Below, piece after piece: positions 45,503-59,300 of a stretch of 64,000 nucleotides of DNA. Source of the DNA: Tubulanus polymorphus. Its lineage: Eukaryota; Nemertea; Palaeonemertea; Tubulaniformes; Tubulanidae. The notes under the pieces are model-generated. The model was given only the letters and a program-made list of their open reading frames with translations, made no database searches and had not been told where the DNA came from. Location of the stretch: NCBI RefSeq assembly GCF_964204645.1, contig NC_134033.1:6172231-6236230 (forward strand), given 5' to 3'. The translations under genes were made by a program, and so were the position numbers. Within the stretch, counting starts at the first letter, position 1, and every line of letters starts with the position of its first letter.

Positions 45503-48150
45503 GTAACGAGAGGTTTATTCCGCCGTGTCCTACAGTAGAATTATCCTCCGAATAAAGATTCAAAAGGCCCAAAAAGAGTAAAATAGTTAAACGATCACCT
45601 TATGTTCCAAGAAAGTATTAAGTTTTTCCTAAGAGAGGGCAGCACCTTCTAGTTACAATGAATCTTATCGCTTTATCGTAATCGTAATCGTAATGGATCT
45701 TATCGCTTTAACCACCGAATACAGTAGGCCTATTAGGCACCCAATATGAATTATTTCAATCAATAAATGGAAGGCATTATGGACAGATTGGGATTCAATA
45801 TATTAGATGACTCAGGACTAGTAACTTGGGACCAAATTGGTATTCGATCCTCTGTCAGGTTTAGACGTTTTTGCTAATTGGATTTTATTCTATCACGCGC
45901 TGAAGAACTCCTCGTTAACACGAGTCGAAACACGGAAGTACAACGGATGATGATTGCGACATACGAATATGAATATGTATAATACGCTCCAAACGTTTCC
46001 TCATATATAGGGAGGAAAAAACAGAACTTAAAAATAAGCATTTAAAACTTAATGAACTGGACTCACTAGTGCAGAGGTCGTGACATCTACCGCAGAGATT
46101 CAGAACTACGATTTAGACCGGACCTCGTACCAGTTTCTGTCCACGTCACAAAGATTTAGAGCGGTCCAAAATTTGGACCGGGCCCGATTCGCTCTATAAG
46201 ACCGTGCCAATTAAGACAGGTCTAATCTAGACCGGGCTAATTTGCCGAACGGTATTTTTGTCGGTGTGAATGCTTGGTCCGGTCTATATTGGGCCTGTCT
46301 AAATTTCGTCATGTACGCGCCTCTTGTCTCCCAGTTTCAAAATCCCTGATGACCAGGCAGGCAGGTGTTAAAACATGAATTTTTTGAGAAATATGTGTAT
46401 TGGCCCGACAGGCAGATTTTTTTAATCTTTAATACAAGGAAGCCACCCTTCTTTGTTTTTTTTTTCAAACTAAAATACCCAGCTTAGTAAAATGTGTCAT
46501 ATGTGGCATTCGCTGACACAGCTCCACACCAGAACCGCGACATCATCACTGCACGGATGAGCGGAAAAATGGCCGAGTTATTTGCCTAGGAAAGGCCAAG
46601 GAAGATTTAGTAGAAAAAAACTAACAATCATTTCATTAACTACCACAAAACCAAATGCATTAATTGACACGTCGCTTTTTTAGATTATCAAACGAATTTC
46701 TGATCAAATTAGTGTAGGTAAATCTACGATGATCGTATCTCACTTTGATGTTAACAGAGACTGCACTCCAATACATTTACCTTTGATGATTTAAGACTGT
46801 ATGTGCCCTAATAGCTTACTTTGATGATTTGAATAATTAATTTAGTTTATTTACTAATTACCACTATTAAATTGAATGAATTACAATTAAATATTACAAG
46901 AATAAATGGACTAAGAGAGTGTTACAATATTCATCATTAGTAGATACCGGTACATGTAATATATAATAGATAATACAACAGCCAGGATACCTACAAAGCC
47001 GAAGCTTGAAGGTACCTATTTATTATTATGTAAATGAATGAAAATGAATGAAAAGTAAAATGAAATGATATGTAAGTTCATCAAATTTCCGAACTCGTTA
47101 TACCGATTTTAACTGCTTAAGCCCCATAAAAAATAAGTGATGTTATTAAATTGAAAGCTTAATTCTATTATCAACATTGACTGTAGTTAGTTTCACCTCT
47201 AATTCTAAATTTTCCTTGGCCATTTTTTCCTACGATCCACTACATATGCTCCCAATGAATGAAATTATCAAAAATGTCTTACACAGACGCTACGTGCCTT
47301 GAAGATATTGATTGATTGATTGATTGATTACAAACGGACCAAGGCAGCAGAAAAGTTGTGGGTGCCTGTCAATATTATCTTCTACGAACACGGATGAGTT
47401 CCAGTTTCACTTTGGTTTTGACCATTTGATTAGGTTTCCAAACGCTAGGTCGAGCTTGGATGAGGAGCTGTTTTTTCATTTGGTAAGGCTAAAAAATGAT
47501 ACCTTGTTTCTCCACCTTCTCTACCCACCAAAGTGACCAGACAGGCACATGTTTATATATATATTGAAACCAAAAAAAAACAGATTTGTGGAAACTCTGC
47601 ACCCGGCAGGCAGGATTTTATTTTTATCAAAAACAAATTCATGTAACTTTTTTTGAATAAAAAATGTTTTCCAATGGATATAATGGATATAAAAGGGCAG
47701 GAAAAGACCCGTACTGACTGCATATCAATGTTTTCAAATGACAAATGTCACCAGTACCAATTAAACCAAAAAAAAACTATAAGTGAATTTAGTCACAGAG
47801 ACCTGCCGGGGTGGGCGTTCCCCCTCGTTTAACTGTATTTCTATTACATGTACGAGTTGAAATGGTTCGACTTATTTAGTCTTTAGTAGAAAAAAAATAA
47901 CCTAACACTGAACTCCTTCCGTGACCCCAAGCGTGAGAACGAAGTTCCTACATACACGGTAAACCAACGTTATTTTTCTGAAATGAAATACGTTACGGGA
48001 AACCAATAGAGCCTTTTAGATTTTGTATGGACTCAACAGCATCATCGTTCAATTCAATCACCGTGAACATCAACTGCCATGAACCTTCACTGGCGCTTCT
48101 GCGCTAAAGGCTCAGACACACTGGGCGATTTTGACGACATGGCATTTAAT
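45503..48150. other. Non-coding stretch with minor repeats
   Basis: A GATT run lies at 47309-47331. 47489-47525 repeats the end of the small element at 59.0 kb (AAAATGATACCTTGTTTCTCC). A region of self-similar GACCGG/GGTCTA words lies at 46110-46310. No exon is recognised. Confidence 0.35.
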
Positions 48151-51100
48151 CACGTAAATCGTTGAAGAGCCATGATTGGTCGGTTGTTGAATACGGCGCT
48201 CGAGACAAACGATCTTCCTGAGGACGAAGTACATAGCTTTGAGAGCGCTATCACGTACAGATTTTCTACATTTGCAGAAAGACCCATTGTAGTTGAATAA
48301 AATACCCAGATATTTGAAATCCTCTACTATTTCAATACTATTTTCGCCTAAGTGGAAGTTGAAGTCAGTTCGGTTTCTCGATTTTCGTTTCTGAAAAATG
48401 ATAATTTTTGTTTTGGCACAGTTAATTTAAAGCTTCCAAAGTTTGCCATATTTTACTAAGGTGTCTAAGGCGTGCTGGGGTCCTTCTGCGGACTCTGATG
48501 AAATTAGCGTATCGTCTGCGTATAGTATAGTTCCAACCAAACTGTGTTATCGCTACCCTCATATTAATGAAACTACAGCCTTCGATAGCCATAAAACACT
48601 CTAGATCGTATATGTAAATAGAAAATAATACTGGAGTTAAATTGTCGCCCCATCTTAAACCGATTAAACTGTCGAAAAAATCAGATTTGTTTCTGTTCAT
48701 CTGTTCACATGATTTGATATGAGCATATACAGTATTTTAAATATGTGGTCGTTTGCGCTGTGGTTTTTACGGAAGCCCGCTTGGTTTTGGTTTAACAGAC
48801 CATTTATTTCTAGGAATATACTGAGCCTGGTATCAATGATACTAGTGAAAATTTTACCTAGGCAACATAGTAGAGTTATTCCTCAGTACAGATCAGGTGA
48901 TGTGGGACATCCTTTATTTTTATATTTGGTATTATTGATCCTAAAAGCCAGTTGTCTGGGATGATTCCTGTAGTAATAGTTTCATTGAATAGGACGACAA
49001 GAATTGGGGATAACACAGGTTCTGCATTTTTTAGAATTTAGTTAGTAATATCGTCAAGGCCAGGGGCTTTATTGTTTTTCAAATTTTGTATAACTTTGGA
49101 GATTTCGGACTGTGAAACTGCCAATTCTAAGGGTTAATAATCTAGATTATCCATTGTCATATTTTCTAGGTCGGCGTCTATGTTTTCGTTTGAGAAAGTC
49201 GGCTTTGAGTTCAGTTGGCGAAAGTGGTTGGTTAAGTCATTGATATTTCCTAGGCAGGGGGAAGGGACTTTGTTCTTTAGGAGTTTCCATAGGTTTCTGG
49301 GGTTTGACCTTTTAGGGTTCTTAATGCGTTTATTCAGTTATTATTTAGGTTGTCGGTTTTAACAGAGTTTTTGTACAGTCGAAAAAGGCAATTTAGTCTG
49401 GCTTTATTTTCCTCTGTTGTATGTTTAGCATAGTACCGCTAGGCTTGGCGATAATTCAGTCTAAATTGTTTGCTTTTGCTACTAGATTCGATTTGGGTCG
49501 GGCGCTTGTGTTTCTAATGGTAGGCCTGGGATTTGTAATTCCCGTGATATTCGTAGCTACCTTTTTTAGACGGTCGCAGATAAGATCATTAGCCTAATTT
49601 GGATCTATTTCGCCAAATCCAAGGTTTGTTAGTGTATCGCTGAAATCGATGGCTTCCGTTTCACGTGAACATTAATTGGTTTTATTTGGGTCCCATTTAA
49701 TTCTACCTCGATTAACTTGTACATTTTCTCTTGGGGACCCATAGCTACTTTTAAAATTAAATATGCCGCGAATCGGGCAATGTACATCAGACACGGCCCG
49801 TTCAAAATCAAGTACACGAAAATCTGCGATTACTGGGAATAGATCAGGCGACGCGATCATATAGTCAACTGTATGGTGGTTAATCCCTTTTAATCCCTAC
49901 ACACGTAAAATCGCCAATAAGTCTATCGTGTGGTCGACCTACCGTTTACTATGAAGAAAGAATACCTTTTGCAAAAGTCGAGGAGCTTTCGGCCATAATT
50001 ATTCACACTTTGGTCCCCATTATATCTAGTTAAATAACCGTGATCGTTTATATACGATACGGTGTCGATCGTGTCATTGAGTGCTTCGAGTGCTTGAGGT
50101 GAAGTTCATTTACGATGAATTCATCATTGTTGTTTGGGAAGTACTAATCTAGAAGGTTTCTTGTATGGGCGTTGAAGTCACCACACATGATAATATGGTT
50201 GTTTTCAATATTTATAGTTGACATATTATTGTCTAGCTCGTTAAAAAGGTTAACATCGCCATAATCACTCGTTTCAGGGCTTATGTAACTACCACATATA
50301 ACAATATCTTTTTCATTAAGAAAATAACCTTGGTCTAGTTCGACCCACAGACTCACTTTGTTGGAACGCACATTTTTAACACAATATTTAAGTTTATTTT
50401 GTCATCAGAATTGCGATACCACCGGATCTTCTAATGGATAGGTCCTTTCTATTGTGAGGAAAAACAATATAACCCAAATCATGTGTGAATGTCTCGATCC
50501 ATAGCTAATCGGTAGTGTCTAATTTCGTTTCAGTTAGTACAATTTTATCGTTTTCACATATAAATTGTTCTAGTTCTGGGAATCTAGTTTTTGACCGTAG
50601 TCCACACACAGAATTCAGGCACAGAATTGTAACGAATTGGCGCGACTGTTGGTCAACGCTGCAATCCTATTCGGAGATTAGGACTTTGTTTGCTTGGCTC
50701 AGGATATCGCTAAGAACGGGTTCTGCTGCGGGGGTATTCATGTTCGTTGCCGACGTACTGAGTGTTGGAGGACTGGCGTCTGGTGTTTCTATGGGTTGGG
50801 GTGATGGCTGCTGATCCAACTTAAAGATCTGGTTGGACCGGAATCGTTTAGACCGTATCCTACGTCGTTTTGGGATTCTCTGAGATCTAGTAACCTGGTT
50901 AGGTGCGGAATCTGGTGTTGCGGAAAATTGCATACTGTCAAGTTTGCTAAAAGATATTCTTCTGTCTTTTTCAGGAGGAATGAAAGCTTTGGTTCTCATC
51001 GGGGGCTCGTTGTCAACAGGGCCGGTTTTCGGTTTCGGAGTTTTGTCAATCAGTCGTCCGTTACTAGCAACTTTCAGATAGTTAGTTGCCTCCAGGCATC

Positions 51101-51640
51101 ATTTTCAATATTCTTTGAGTGTTGATTTCATGGAGTCTCTCAAGGTGGCTCTTGCTGCTACGAATCCAAACTTTTTCGAAATTCCACTGCTATTTTCGTT
51201 TCTTTATCCTGTACGGCAAACTTAACTATACCAGGGTATGTTGGGTTACGGCTTTTTAGACGGATAGCTTTTACCACTTTCACTTCTCGGTTAAGCCCGA
51301 GTTCTTTTATATGGTTTTCACATTTTTTGGTCACATTTTTATTCTTGGCGTAGTGAAGGTTGAATCGTTACAACGAGAGTTACATCTGTGTTTTCCAGAG
51401 GTTCACGTGGTTGATCTTTATTTATCGTGCACTGGAGCTCTATGCACAGGTTTTCGAGTTTTTTAATATCCTTTCTTGCCATATATCATTTTCTATGTCT
51501 CCACCTGTCTCGTATCTCAAAGTATATAAATAGTTTGTGTGTAAAAATAAATCAGTCCAGTCATGGTATTCCAAACTGATAGTTCGCTCGTTACTCTTTC
51601 GCTGTTCCGGATTTCCGACGTCAACCATTCTTCGAGAATA
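48150..51640 (-). mobile_element. Decayed second LINE (ORF1 remnant, endonuclease, reverse transcriptase)
   Basis: Reading the minus strand: an ORF1-like remnant (51628-50667, with KRRRIRSKRFRS), an endonuclease fragment (50371-50144, with IVICGSYI and IIMCGDFNAHTRN), and RT pieces: GLRWGDNLTPVLFSIYIYDL at 48700-48620 and a thumb segment with FKYLGILFNYNGSF near 48300. Many stops and frameshifts separate them. It is a different lineage from the 12-17 kb element. Confidence 0.75.
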
Positions 51641-53126
51641 GGACCGAAAACAGCTTTGCTAAATTATTCTACAAGTGTTGCTTAGTAAATTGACCAAGTT
51701 ATAATGAATGTCAGTATCTTAAATACATAAAGGTTACTATTTTCAATAAACAATACATACATACAATAAAAGACTATGGTTACTAGGCTTTGTCTGGGCG
51801 CCTGAACCCGTTAATCCGTGTTCCGCTTAGGCCTTACACTATACAATTACCCAAGATCTCTTGGGCGGAGATGTAAGTCTATGTAAGCCAATTGTTAATC
51901 ACCGGCAGATTCGCTACGAGTTGGAAAATAGACTGCGCGCTCAATTCCGGACTTCATGGAGCGATATCCGAGTTCTTGGATGGTACAGTAAACTCCAACG
52001 GCATATCTATACAATACGAAATACATATATGTACCAAAGTGTCGCCGTAGAGACGAATGGGGCCTTGAAATTTGGTGTGGTAGAGTCGATCATCGTATAA
52101 ACTAATACAACGACTATTAAAATGGGTGCTTTCCTGAATTCTGCAGGAATATAGATACGAACGAACTAACCCATATAATTTCATGTACAACACTGAACTC
52201 AACTTTATTAAACGACTCAACATACACAATATAATGCCTGGTCAGGCACGAAGGAGGCTTACAGAAATAAAGACCAAATCCCGAGTTAATACCACATACA
52301 CAAACCAAACACAATTCAGGACAGTGTGTGAACATATCTCTAGGCGCGCCAAATGGAGGTTCAGCCAATCAGTGAGCAGGAATTCTAATCATAGATTCTT
52401 ACAAAGCAATTTTACACGGGTGCAGCATTACTCTTGCGGTCACGATGGCCCAATCAGTAGCGCACAAGCACAGAAGTTCGAGTCCCGCTTTAGCTACATA
52501 AATATCTTGTAATGTTCGCATCCGCGCGGTAGTTCCCGGTCTCCGCGGGTACAGGTTGTCAAAGATCATATGGTCTCCAATGGGCATGGACACATACATT
52601 CTAAATGGTCCGACTAAATTCCATTGCCACCAATAAATCAAGCAGTTAAAAACCGTTTAGCCATGTAAAATCGTATTCGAATTGAGCATAGCTTACTGCA
52701 TTGTGTACATGTATCGAAATTCTCAGAAGTTTGGATTTTAGGCGATAAGTGAGGCTATGATCCCACAAAACCCTTTCCCTTCTATAAGTTCGATTTCCAT
52801 CGAGGAAAATATCATGACGTAGGCCTTAAATCCCATGAAAATACTGCTATTTATTTTTACTGACCTTTTTTTAATTTCGGGTGGTTTCGAACAAAAAGTC
52901 CTGAACAGGTTGGTGTCTAGTTATGACCAGCCAATCCTCACTAACAAGGACCTCTCACTGAAAAGCTGGTTACACGAAAAATGAAACTGCCATTGAGTAG
53001 AAACATTCGCACGAAAGTTTCTTCCCTGGTTAAGTAAAATCACAAACTTTTTCGATTGCGAAAACTATTTATTCTACTGGAAATAATTTTTTCCGAATGA
53101 ACACGACGATATCTCGAATCAAAATG
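51641..53126. other. Region between the second LINE and the C5orf34 3' end
   Basis: It holds a tRNA-like SINE fragment at 52441-52495. Short ORFs near 51.9-52.6 kb on both strands have no recognisable motif. Confidence 0.35.
52441..52495 (+). repeat. tRNA-related SINE fragment
   Basis: TGGCCCAATCAGTAGCGC resembles box A and AGTTCGAGTCCC resembles box B. No closed cloverleaf forms. Confidence 0.45.
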
Positions 53127-53132
53127 TTTATT
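53127..53132 (-). terminator. Putative poly(A) signal of C5orf34
   Basis: AATAAA on the minus strand begins only four bases after the stop codon. It is very close but is the first hexamer present. Confidence 0.4.
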
Positions 53133-53136
53133 TTTA

Positions 53137-53386
53137 TCATTTCTTTGCCACCGAATCGATGTCTCGTATCGCCTGACTAGTTTTTCGAAGCGCGTCCATT
53201 ACCGTAGCGGCGTTGAACTTTTTATCGATTGGTCGCCACGATGGTGATGTCGTCTGCTTTGTTTCTGAGTCTGTCGTCGTCGCCGTTGACAGCGTGAGAT
53301 TATCCAGTAAATCTTGAAACACGGAAGCTAAGGGAAATATTTCCAATACGACTTCCAATACTATCTTGCGCTGGAACCGAGTTCCA
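53137..53386 (-). CDS. C5orf34: C5orf34 terminal exon
   Basis: The frame is open from near 53400 to the TGA at 53137 and ends LRKTSQAIRDIDSVAKK, a clear family C-terminus. The acceptor chosen (CTCACGACAG) keeps phase but is weak, so the first residues are uncertain. The first ~90 bp and the intron before it are duplicated behind the MFSD4-like paralog B. Confidence 0.82.
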
Positions 53387-56300
53387 CTGTCGTGAGCGAG
53401 AGATCAATTTGGCTCAATGTTCTCCTGAGTTTTTATAATCAATTCAAATTTGCAGAAAAACCGTCAAAGTCGGTGAATCTATTACAATGATTTCCATCAA
53501 GTCCAAGCCAAGATATTTATACATTGTATCTACCCATATTTGGATAATACGTAACCGTTTAATACGACAATTTCGGTAATTTTACCCACAAGATTCGCGT
53601 TAACAAAGTTACACTCTAAAAAATCTGTAAACCCGATAGAAACGGCTGTTAAAAAATTTGTAATCCGGATTAGAATTGCTACTCTTAAACCAGATTACGA
53701 TCTAATCAAAACCTGACTTCACCCCATAACCTACAGAGTAAGGAATCTACTGCCACTCTCAGTTTTCTGGTAAGAGTTATAGCCGAATACAGTGTAAAGT
53801 ATTATTGAAAAGCCAGAAAATTTCAGTAACACCAAAGAAGTCTACTAACTTGATATTAGCACAGTGAAACCTGCTTATTTCAAGCAATTTCAAGCAGGCT
53901 CTATGGTATTTTCAAGAGGGATGCCGAACCTCCTTTGAGGGCAAAAGAAATATTGTACCTAAATAAATAGTATCATCATCATTTAAAGGATACAATTAAA
54001 ACACTTGATCTTTTGTAATTCACACTGAACCGACCTGAAAAAATGTTTCGAGATATGCTTTAAGATGTAGGCAGACATTTTAAAATACAGGCAAATATTT
54101 TTTGAGATGCAGGAAGTTTCAAGATGCGGGAGATGTTTTTAGATGTGAGGCGATATAAGAAGCAGTCTTACATGGCTTGTTGGTTGCCGTTGATCGTATC
54201 TTTGAAGAATTCAGTTCTGTTTTCAGACATCACCCATGTAATCCACGCTTTCGTGAAATCTATATACCTGAAATTGTTGATTACATATAGAAGACGACAA
54301 ATCGTCCATTTTCGCAAGAGGTGTGAACAAGGGAAATAATAAAGCACCAGTAGGATCAACGGAGTACAGTTGATCTTGGAGTACAAATATCGATTTGGGA
54401 TTCTGGGATTTGCAATAACGAATAAAGATAAAATATAGCGCACTGTGTAGTAAGCATGTTTAACTTTAATGATATACATCGTAATGGGTTTTTACAATGA
54501 CTCTCTAGACGGCCTACGTGGCAGAACGTTTTATACCATTTTCTATATCTAAGTTCTTGATAATGATGTCACTGGGAGAGTTCTTCAGCATCCAACATTG
54601 AACTTGGACGCTGAAGGACTTTCCCAGTGACGTCATTTTTTAGAAACATTCACCGACCTAGAGTGATTTATTGAGTTGACCAATTCCGAGTAAGGCAGGG
54701 ACTACAACATCACATTTTATTACAGTGTTGTATATTATGAAAGCAGCTTTTCCCACAAATTTGTTAAACACTAGCCGAATTCTGGTACAAGAAATACAAG
54801 AGAAATTTCATTAATGGGGGTTGATACGACAGTTTACTAACCTGCAGTATTGTTGAGGGTTTGATGTATTGACGTAGTAATACTGACCGGATCTCAGTAG
54901 CAGACGGATAGTTTTGGGCAAAAATGGTTCGACACTCCACGAATCGGGAATCTCCTTTGTCTAAGAGAAACAACAATAGATAAATCTACCATTTATTGGA
55001 GTAAATATAACTCGCGGAACCAACAACCGAGAGTGAATCCAGGAATATATTAAGGAGCAAAACCTCCTAGGTCAAGTTGTTCAAATATTATGGCTAAGTA
55101 ACTTTTTAGGGCAATTTGGAGGACCCACAATGAAAAATGATTATTTTCTGAGCATTAAGATTCCAAAACAATTATATTATTTTGGCAGAAAATAATGGAG
55201 GCTTGGACCCTTCAAAATCCACCCCTGCCAAGTTGGCAGTGCCAACCCCCCTTTGAATGATAATGGACAATGCCTCCTTCAGACCTGACTACTGGATCCG
55301 TCCTCTGCACTAACTCTAATGCCCTTCTGTGGGGAACATTTGTAACATTTAATTGCCATCATCAATTTAGTGGGGACCGTTTTTAATGTCACTTGTAAAA
55401 TATTCTAAATGTTTACTGCTAGTAGCAACATTTGATTCATGTAGTTTAGTTCATTTTGATGGTTAAAATGCATTACATGACATGGATACAGTCACAGTCC
55501 ATCGTTTTGCCATCCTTTTGAAATAGGAAAAATCTATAGAACTTAAATTCAATGAAGTACCTTTCTTAAGCAAGCTTTTTTGGTCTAAACAGTTGATTTT
55601 ATAACAGACTTTGACTGGGCATGTGTCAATAAAGCAATAAGCCTCATAGGTAAATTTTCAATTTTCCAATACCCTATGGAGACGTGTTACATATCTGAAT
55701 ACACACCTGTCTTTGAAGTCGTTCGATATCGAAGTTTAAATCTAGCGATATTCTATCGGTAAACAGAACTCTCACCCGCCCACTGGAATACGCACGGAAA
55801 TGACCGATTTCAGTTACACGTTCCTCCTCTAGTAATGATGGGAGCTCCATTCTCAAATCATCCGCATTAACCTGAAAAATAAACACCAATAGTTCCCATT
55901 CTGGATCCAGTTCCACAGTTGTGTAAGTTTAATGTGTCTGTGGATGAAGTTCAACAATCGTGTGGGTTCAATTTAGCTTTGGATTCAGTTCCACAGTTGT
56001 GTGGGTTTAATTTCACTCTGGATTCAGTTCAAGTTGTGAATCCAGTTTTACAGTTGCATGTTATTTGACTCTAGTCTATACACAGTTCCACAGTTGTGTG
56101 GATTTAATTCGGTTCTACGAAGAAGATTCCTCGTAAATGATTAAATAATTACCTGCCAGCAGATGGAGTCATGATTCGTAGATAAGTTAAGTTTAGCCTG
56201 CGTTGAACAGCATAATAAACGCTGTCCTCGACTGATCAGACGTTTTATAGAATATGGGTGTGAAGAGCCAGTGCCCTCTGGTGGCAGAGCCGCAACACAA

Positions 56301-59300
56301 TATGTCCGTTCTTCAACCTAAAACAATAGTCAGACCCAATTTCAAGTTTTTGCTATAATAATGATAACAATAATAATGAACACTTGTAAAGGTACATAAT
56401 GTCTAAAATGATCGGATTTAAAGATATTATGAAAATGACTTCACTACTTTCACAAGCTGGGTTACAAGGATGGGATAGATCCTACCCAGTAAGCTAGTGC
56501 ACATGATATCAGCACTTTATTGGTTCCGGACAGTTTAATCCAGATTTTCATCCAATCTGGAATAGTTTCACTCATGAATATCCAGGATATAAATGCGTTG
56601 GTAGATTGAATGGGGGTCTAGACATTCCCACTGGAGAACAATGAAAACACAAGTGGCCTGGAAGACGTCTTTTCAAAATCTCTGGAGGAAAATTCCAAAA
56701 ACCCTCTGGGCTTTGTACCTTCATTAAACGCAAATTTTGTTGGCACATTGGCCCTTCCTAAAGACACTGGACCGTTGCCTCACACTGAGATTTCTCTATT
56801 CGTTAAGACAGAGATAGATTAAACTCGCACATTTTACCCTCATCAAAGAATATGTATCTTTTCAGATGTATTTCTATAAAAATATCTTAACACCAAAGGT
56901 CAGACCCCACTATTGGAGGAATGCCTTTTATTTTCTTCTGGACTCGGGCCTTCTAATATTCCTAGATCTGCCGCTATAAGGTCTTCTTCACTAAAACCAC
57001 AATTATGAACACCTCTACACATTGAAAACCTCCGATAATGAATGGTATTTCGTTTGATCAATATTTTCCAGCTCATTTTCAAGTAAGAGCACGTCTCTAC
57101 ACAGCAGACACTTAAGCTACGTCTACACTAGCATTTTGTACCCGAGTTATGCGTCTCCACTATGCTCGAAACACGGGTTCAATGCAGAGTTTTCCCCAAG
57201 ATCCGGGTTTTAGAAACTCTTTTTGAAAAAGAAGGGTACACTCCGCATTGAACCCGCGTTCGCCTAAAACTCTGCATTTTTTGCCATTGTAGACAATGAA
57301 CCCGTGCTCAATGCAGGGTTCGGGTCCCACAATTGACCTTGAGCTTGCACTACAGACGTTGCGTCTTCCTACCGAAACTGCATTAAGTGTAGACGCTACT
57401 CACTGAGAAAGCGGGTTTTCGTTGGACCCGGGTACAACGTGCTAGTGTAGACGAGGTTTTTAACTAGCTGCAAATCAACATTTTACCCTCTACAGTGAAG
57501 AGTGGTGGTACATGTATGTCTGGACAGTCAAAGGCTGTTAATCCACATTTTTTTGCTGTGAAAGCGTTCATCATCAGGTAGTTTATCATCATTATAAACT
57601 ATTCGTGATTCATGGTCAATTACTAGGTAATTCTCAAAATGATTATGGGTTAAAGATCAATTGTAGCCTATTCATCAAAATTCTTATTATGATAGCATTC
57701 AATAGATAACTACAGCCCACATACCAGAACAAAAAAGTTACTTTTTCAATAAACACTGACCATGATTAAATATATGGGGTTGAAAAATGAATAACAGGTG
57801 AGTGAATTTTCTTAGATGTTGCAAAATATTTTCATTGGTAACATCATCATTTTCATCAAAAATGTAATCATCAAAATATATGGTAAAGAACTAGGGTTCC
57901 AGGGACACCATGCCCACTTGGGAAGTGGTTTTAAACGCTCAACAATCTAACAATTTCAATATTCAACGCCCCCTGGTGACCATGTACAAAAACCAATGAC
58001 CTTGAAACCCACCACAATCATAGAACATGTCAGCAGCTACGATTTTGATAACAAAATATGCCTCGTTACCAATCTAATATAAAAATACTAAGTTACTTTA
58101 CTATTCAACGCCCCCTGGCGACCATATGCAAAACCCAATGACCTTGAAACTCTCCACAATCATAGAACATGTCACGAACTACAACTTTGCAATTGATCAT
58201 GGTAAAAAAATATGCCTAGGTACCAATCTAATAAGGTAAGGAAATACTAAGTTATTCTACTATTCAACGCCCCCTGGTGACCATATAGAATAACTGATGT
58301 CCTTGAACCTCACAAAACTCATAGAACACGTTATGGGCTACAACTTTCCAATTGATTGTAGTAACACAATATGCTAAGGTATCAATATAATGTGGGAAAA
58401 CTTTATTCCACCAACAAATGAGTACTGATGACACCAAGATGGCCACCAATTGCATCATAATTAACTGATCAAAAATACCAGTCTCAGGTATAAAACATCC
58501 CTTTCCAAAGAATACCCAGCACAAATCACAATGAGAAATGGCAAACCAGTAGGAAGCTACAGGACCCAGATGTCCGGCCAAAATTGACATTTTTGGGCAC
58601 TAAAAAGGTCATAGGACAGCCACCCGGAGTCAGATGGACCCAATTTTTCTTATGCTGATGGGCCCTTGGTAGATTCAAATATATCCGAAAGATCAAGGTA
58701 ATTGATCATATCGTCTTCAAAATTTTCCTCGTAAACTTCGAAAATGTGTAAAAAGTGCTGATTTTGGCGAACAACAATGGCTGCCAGTCGGCCATCTTGA
58801 TTCTGATAGGGCCAGTTTTTGGGCTGAAGATGTGTCTAGGGTAGATACATGTATAAACCAAATATCAAGACATTACCTTGAAGCGTCTTCAAAACTTCCC
58901 AAAATAACTGGATTCCGTCTACGGACGGACGGACGCTACGACAAACGGACGGATGAAAAGTGAATGCAATAGCCCGCTGCGACTGAAGTCCCAAGTGGGC
59001 TAAAAATGATACCTTGTTTCTCCGCTCTGCTGAGCTTAAAAGATGACCCAGCCGGCCGCCTATCTACCCTATACATTACTTTTAAAAATTGTGATCAATT
59101 TTACCAAAACAGACCCGGCCGCTATTGGAATAAACTGTTTACAAATTTTATCATATTTTACAAAAATGACCGGGCCGCTGCGGAGAAACAAGGTATCATT
59201 TTTGTTTAGCCTAAAAGCCGAGATTTCAATATCATCAGTAGAGATTCCCACGCCCCGTAAGAGAGATTTACCGCATACTGATGTGCATATTATGCATAAA

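Noticed and set aside
54764-54976. 70-codon minus-strand ORF as the C5orf34 exon frame
   Set aside because: The splice phases require a different frame, which also aligns with the family.
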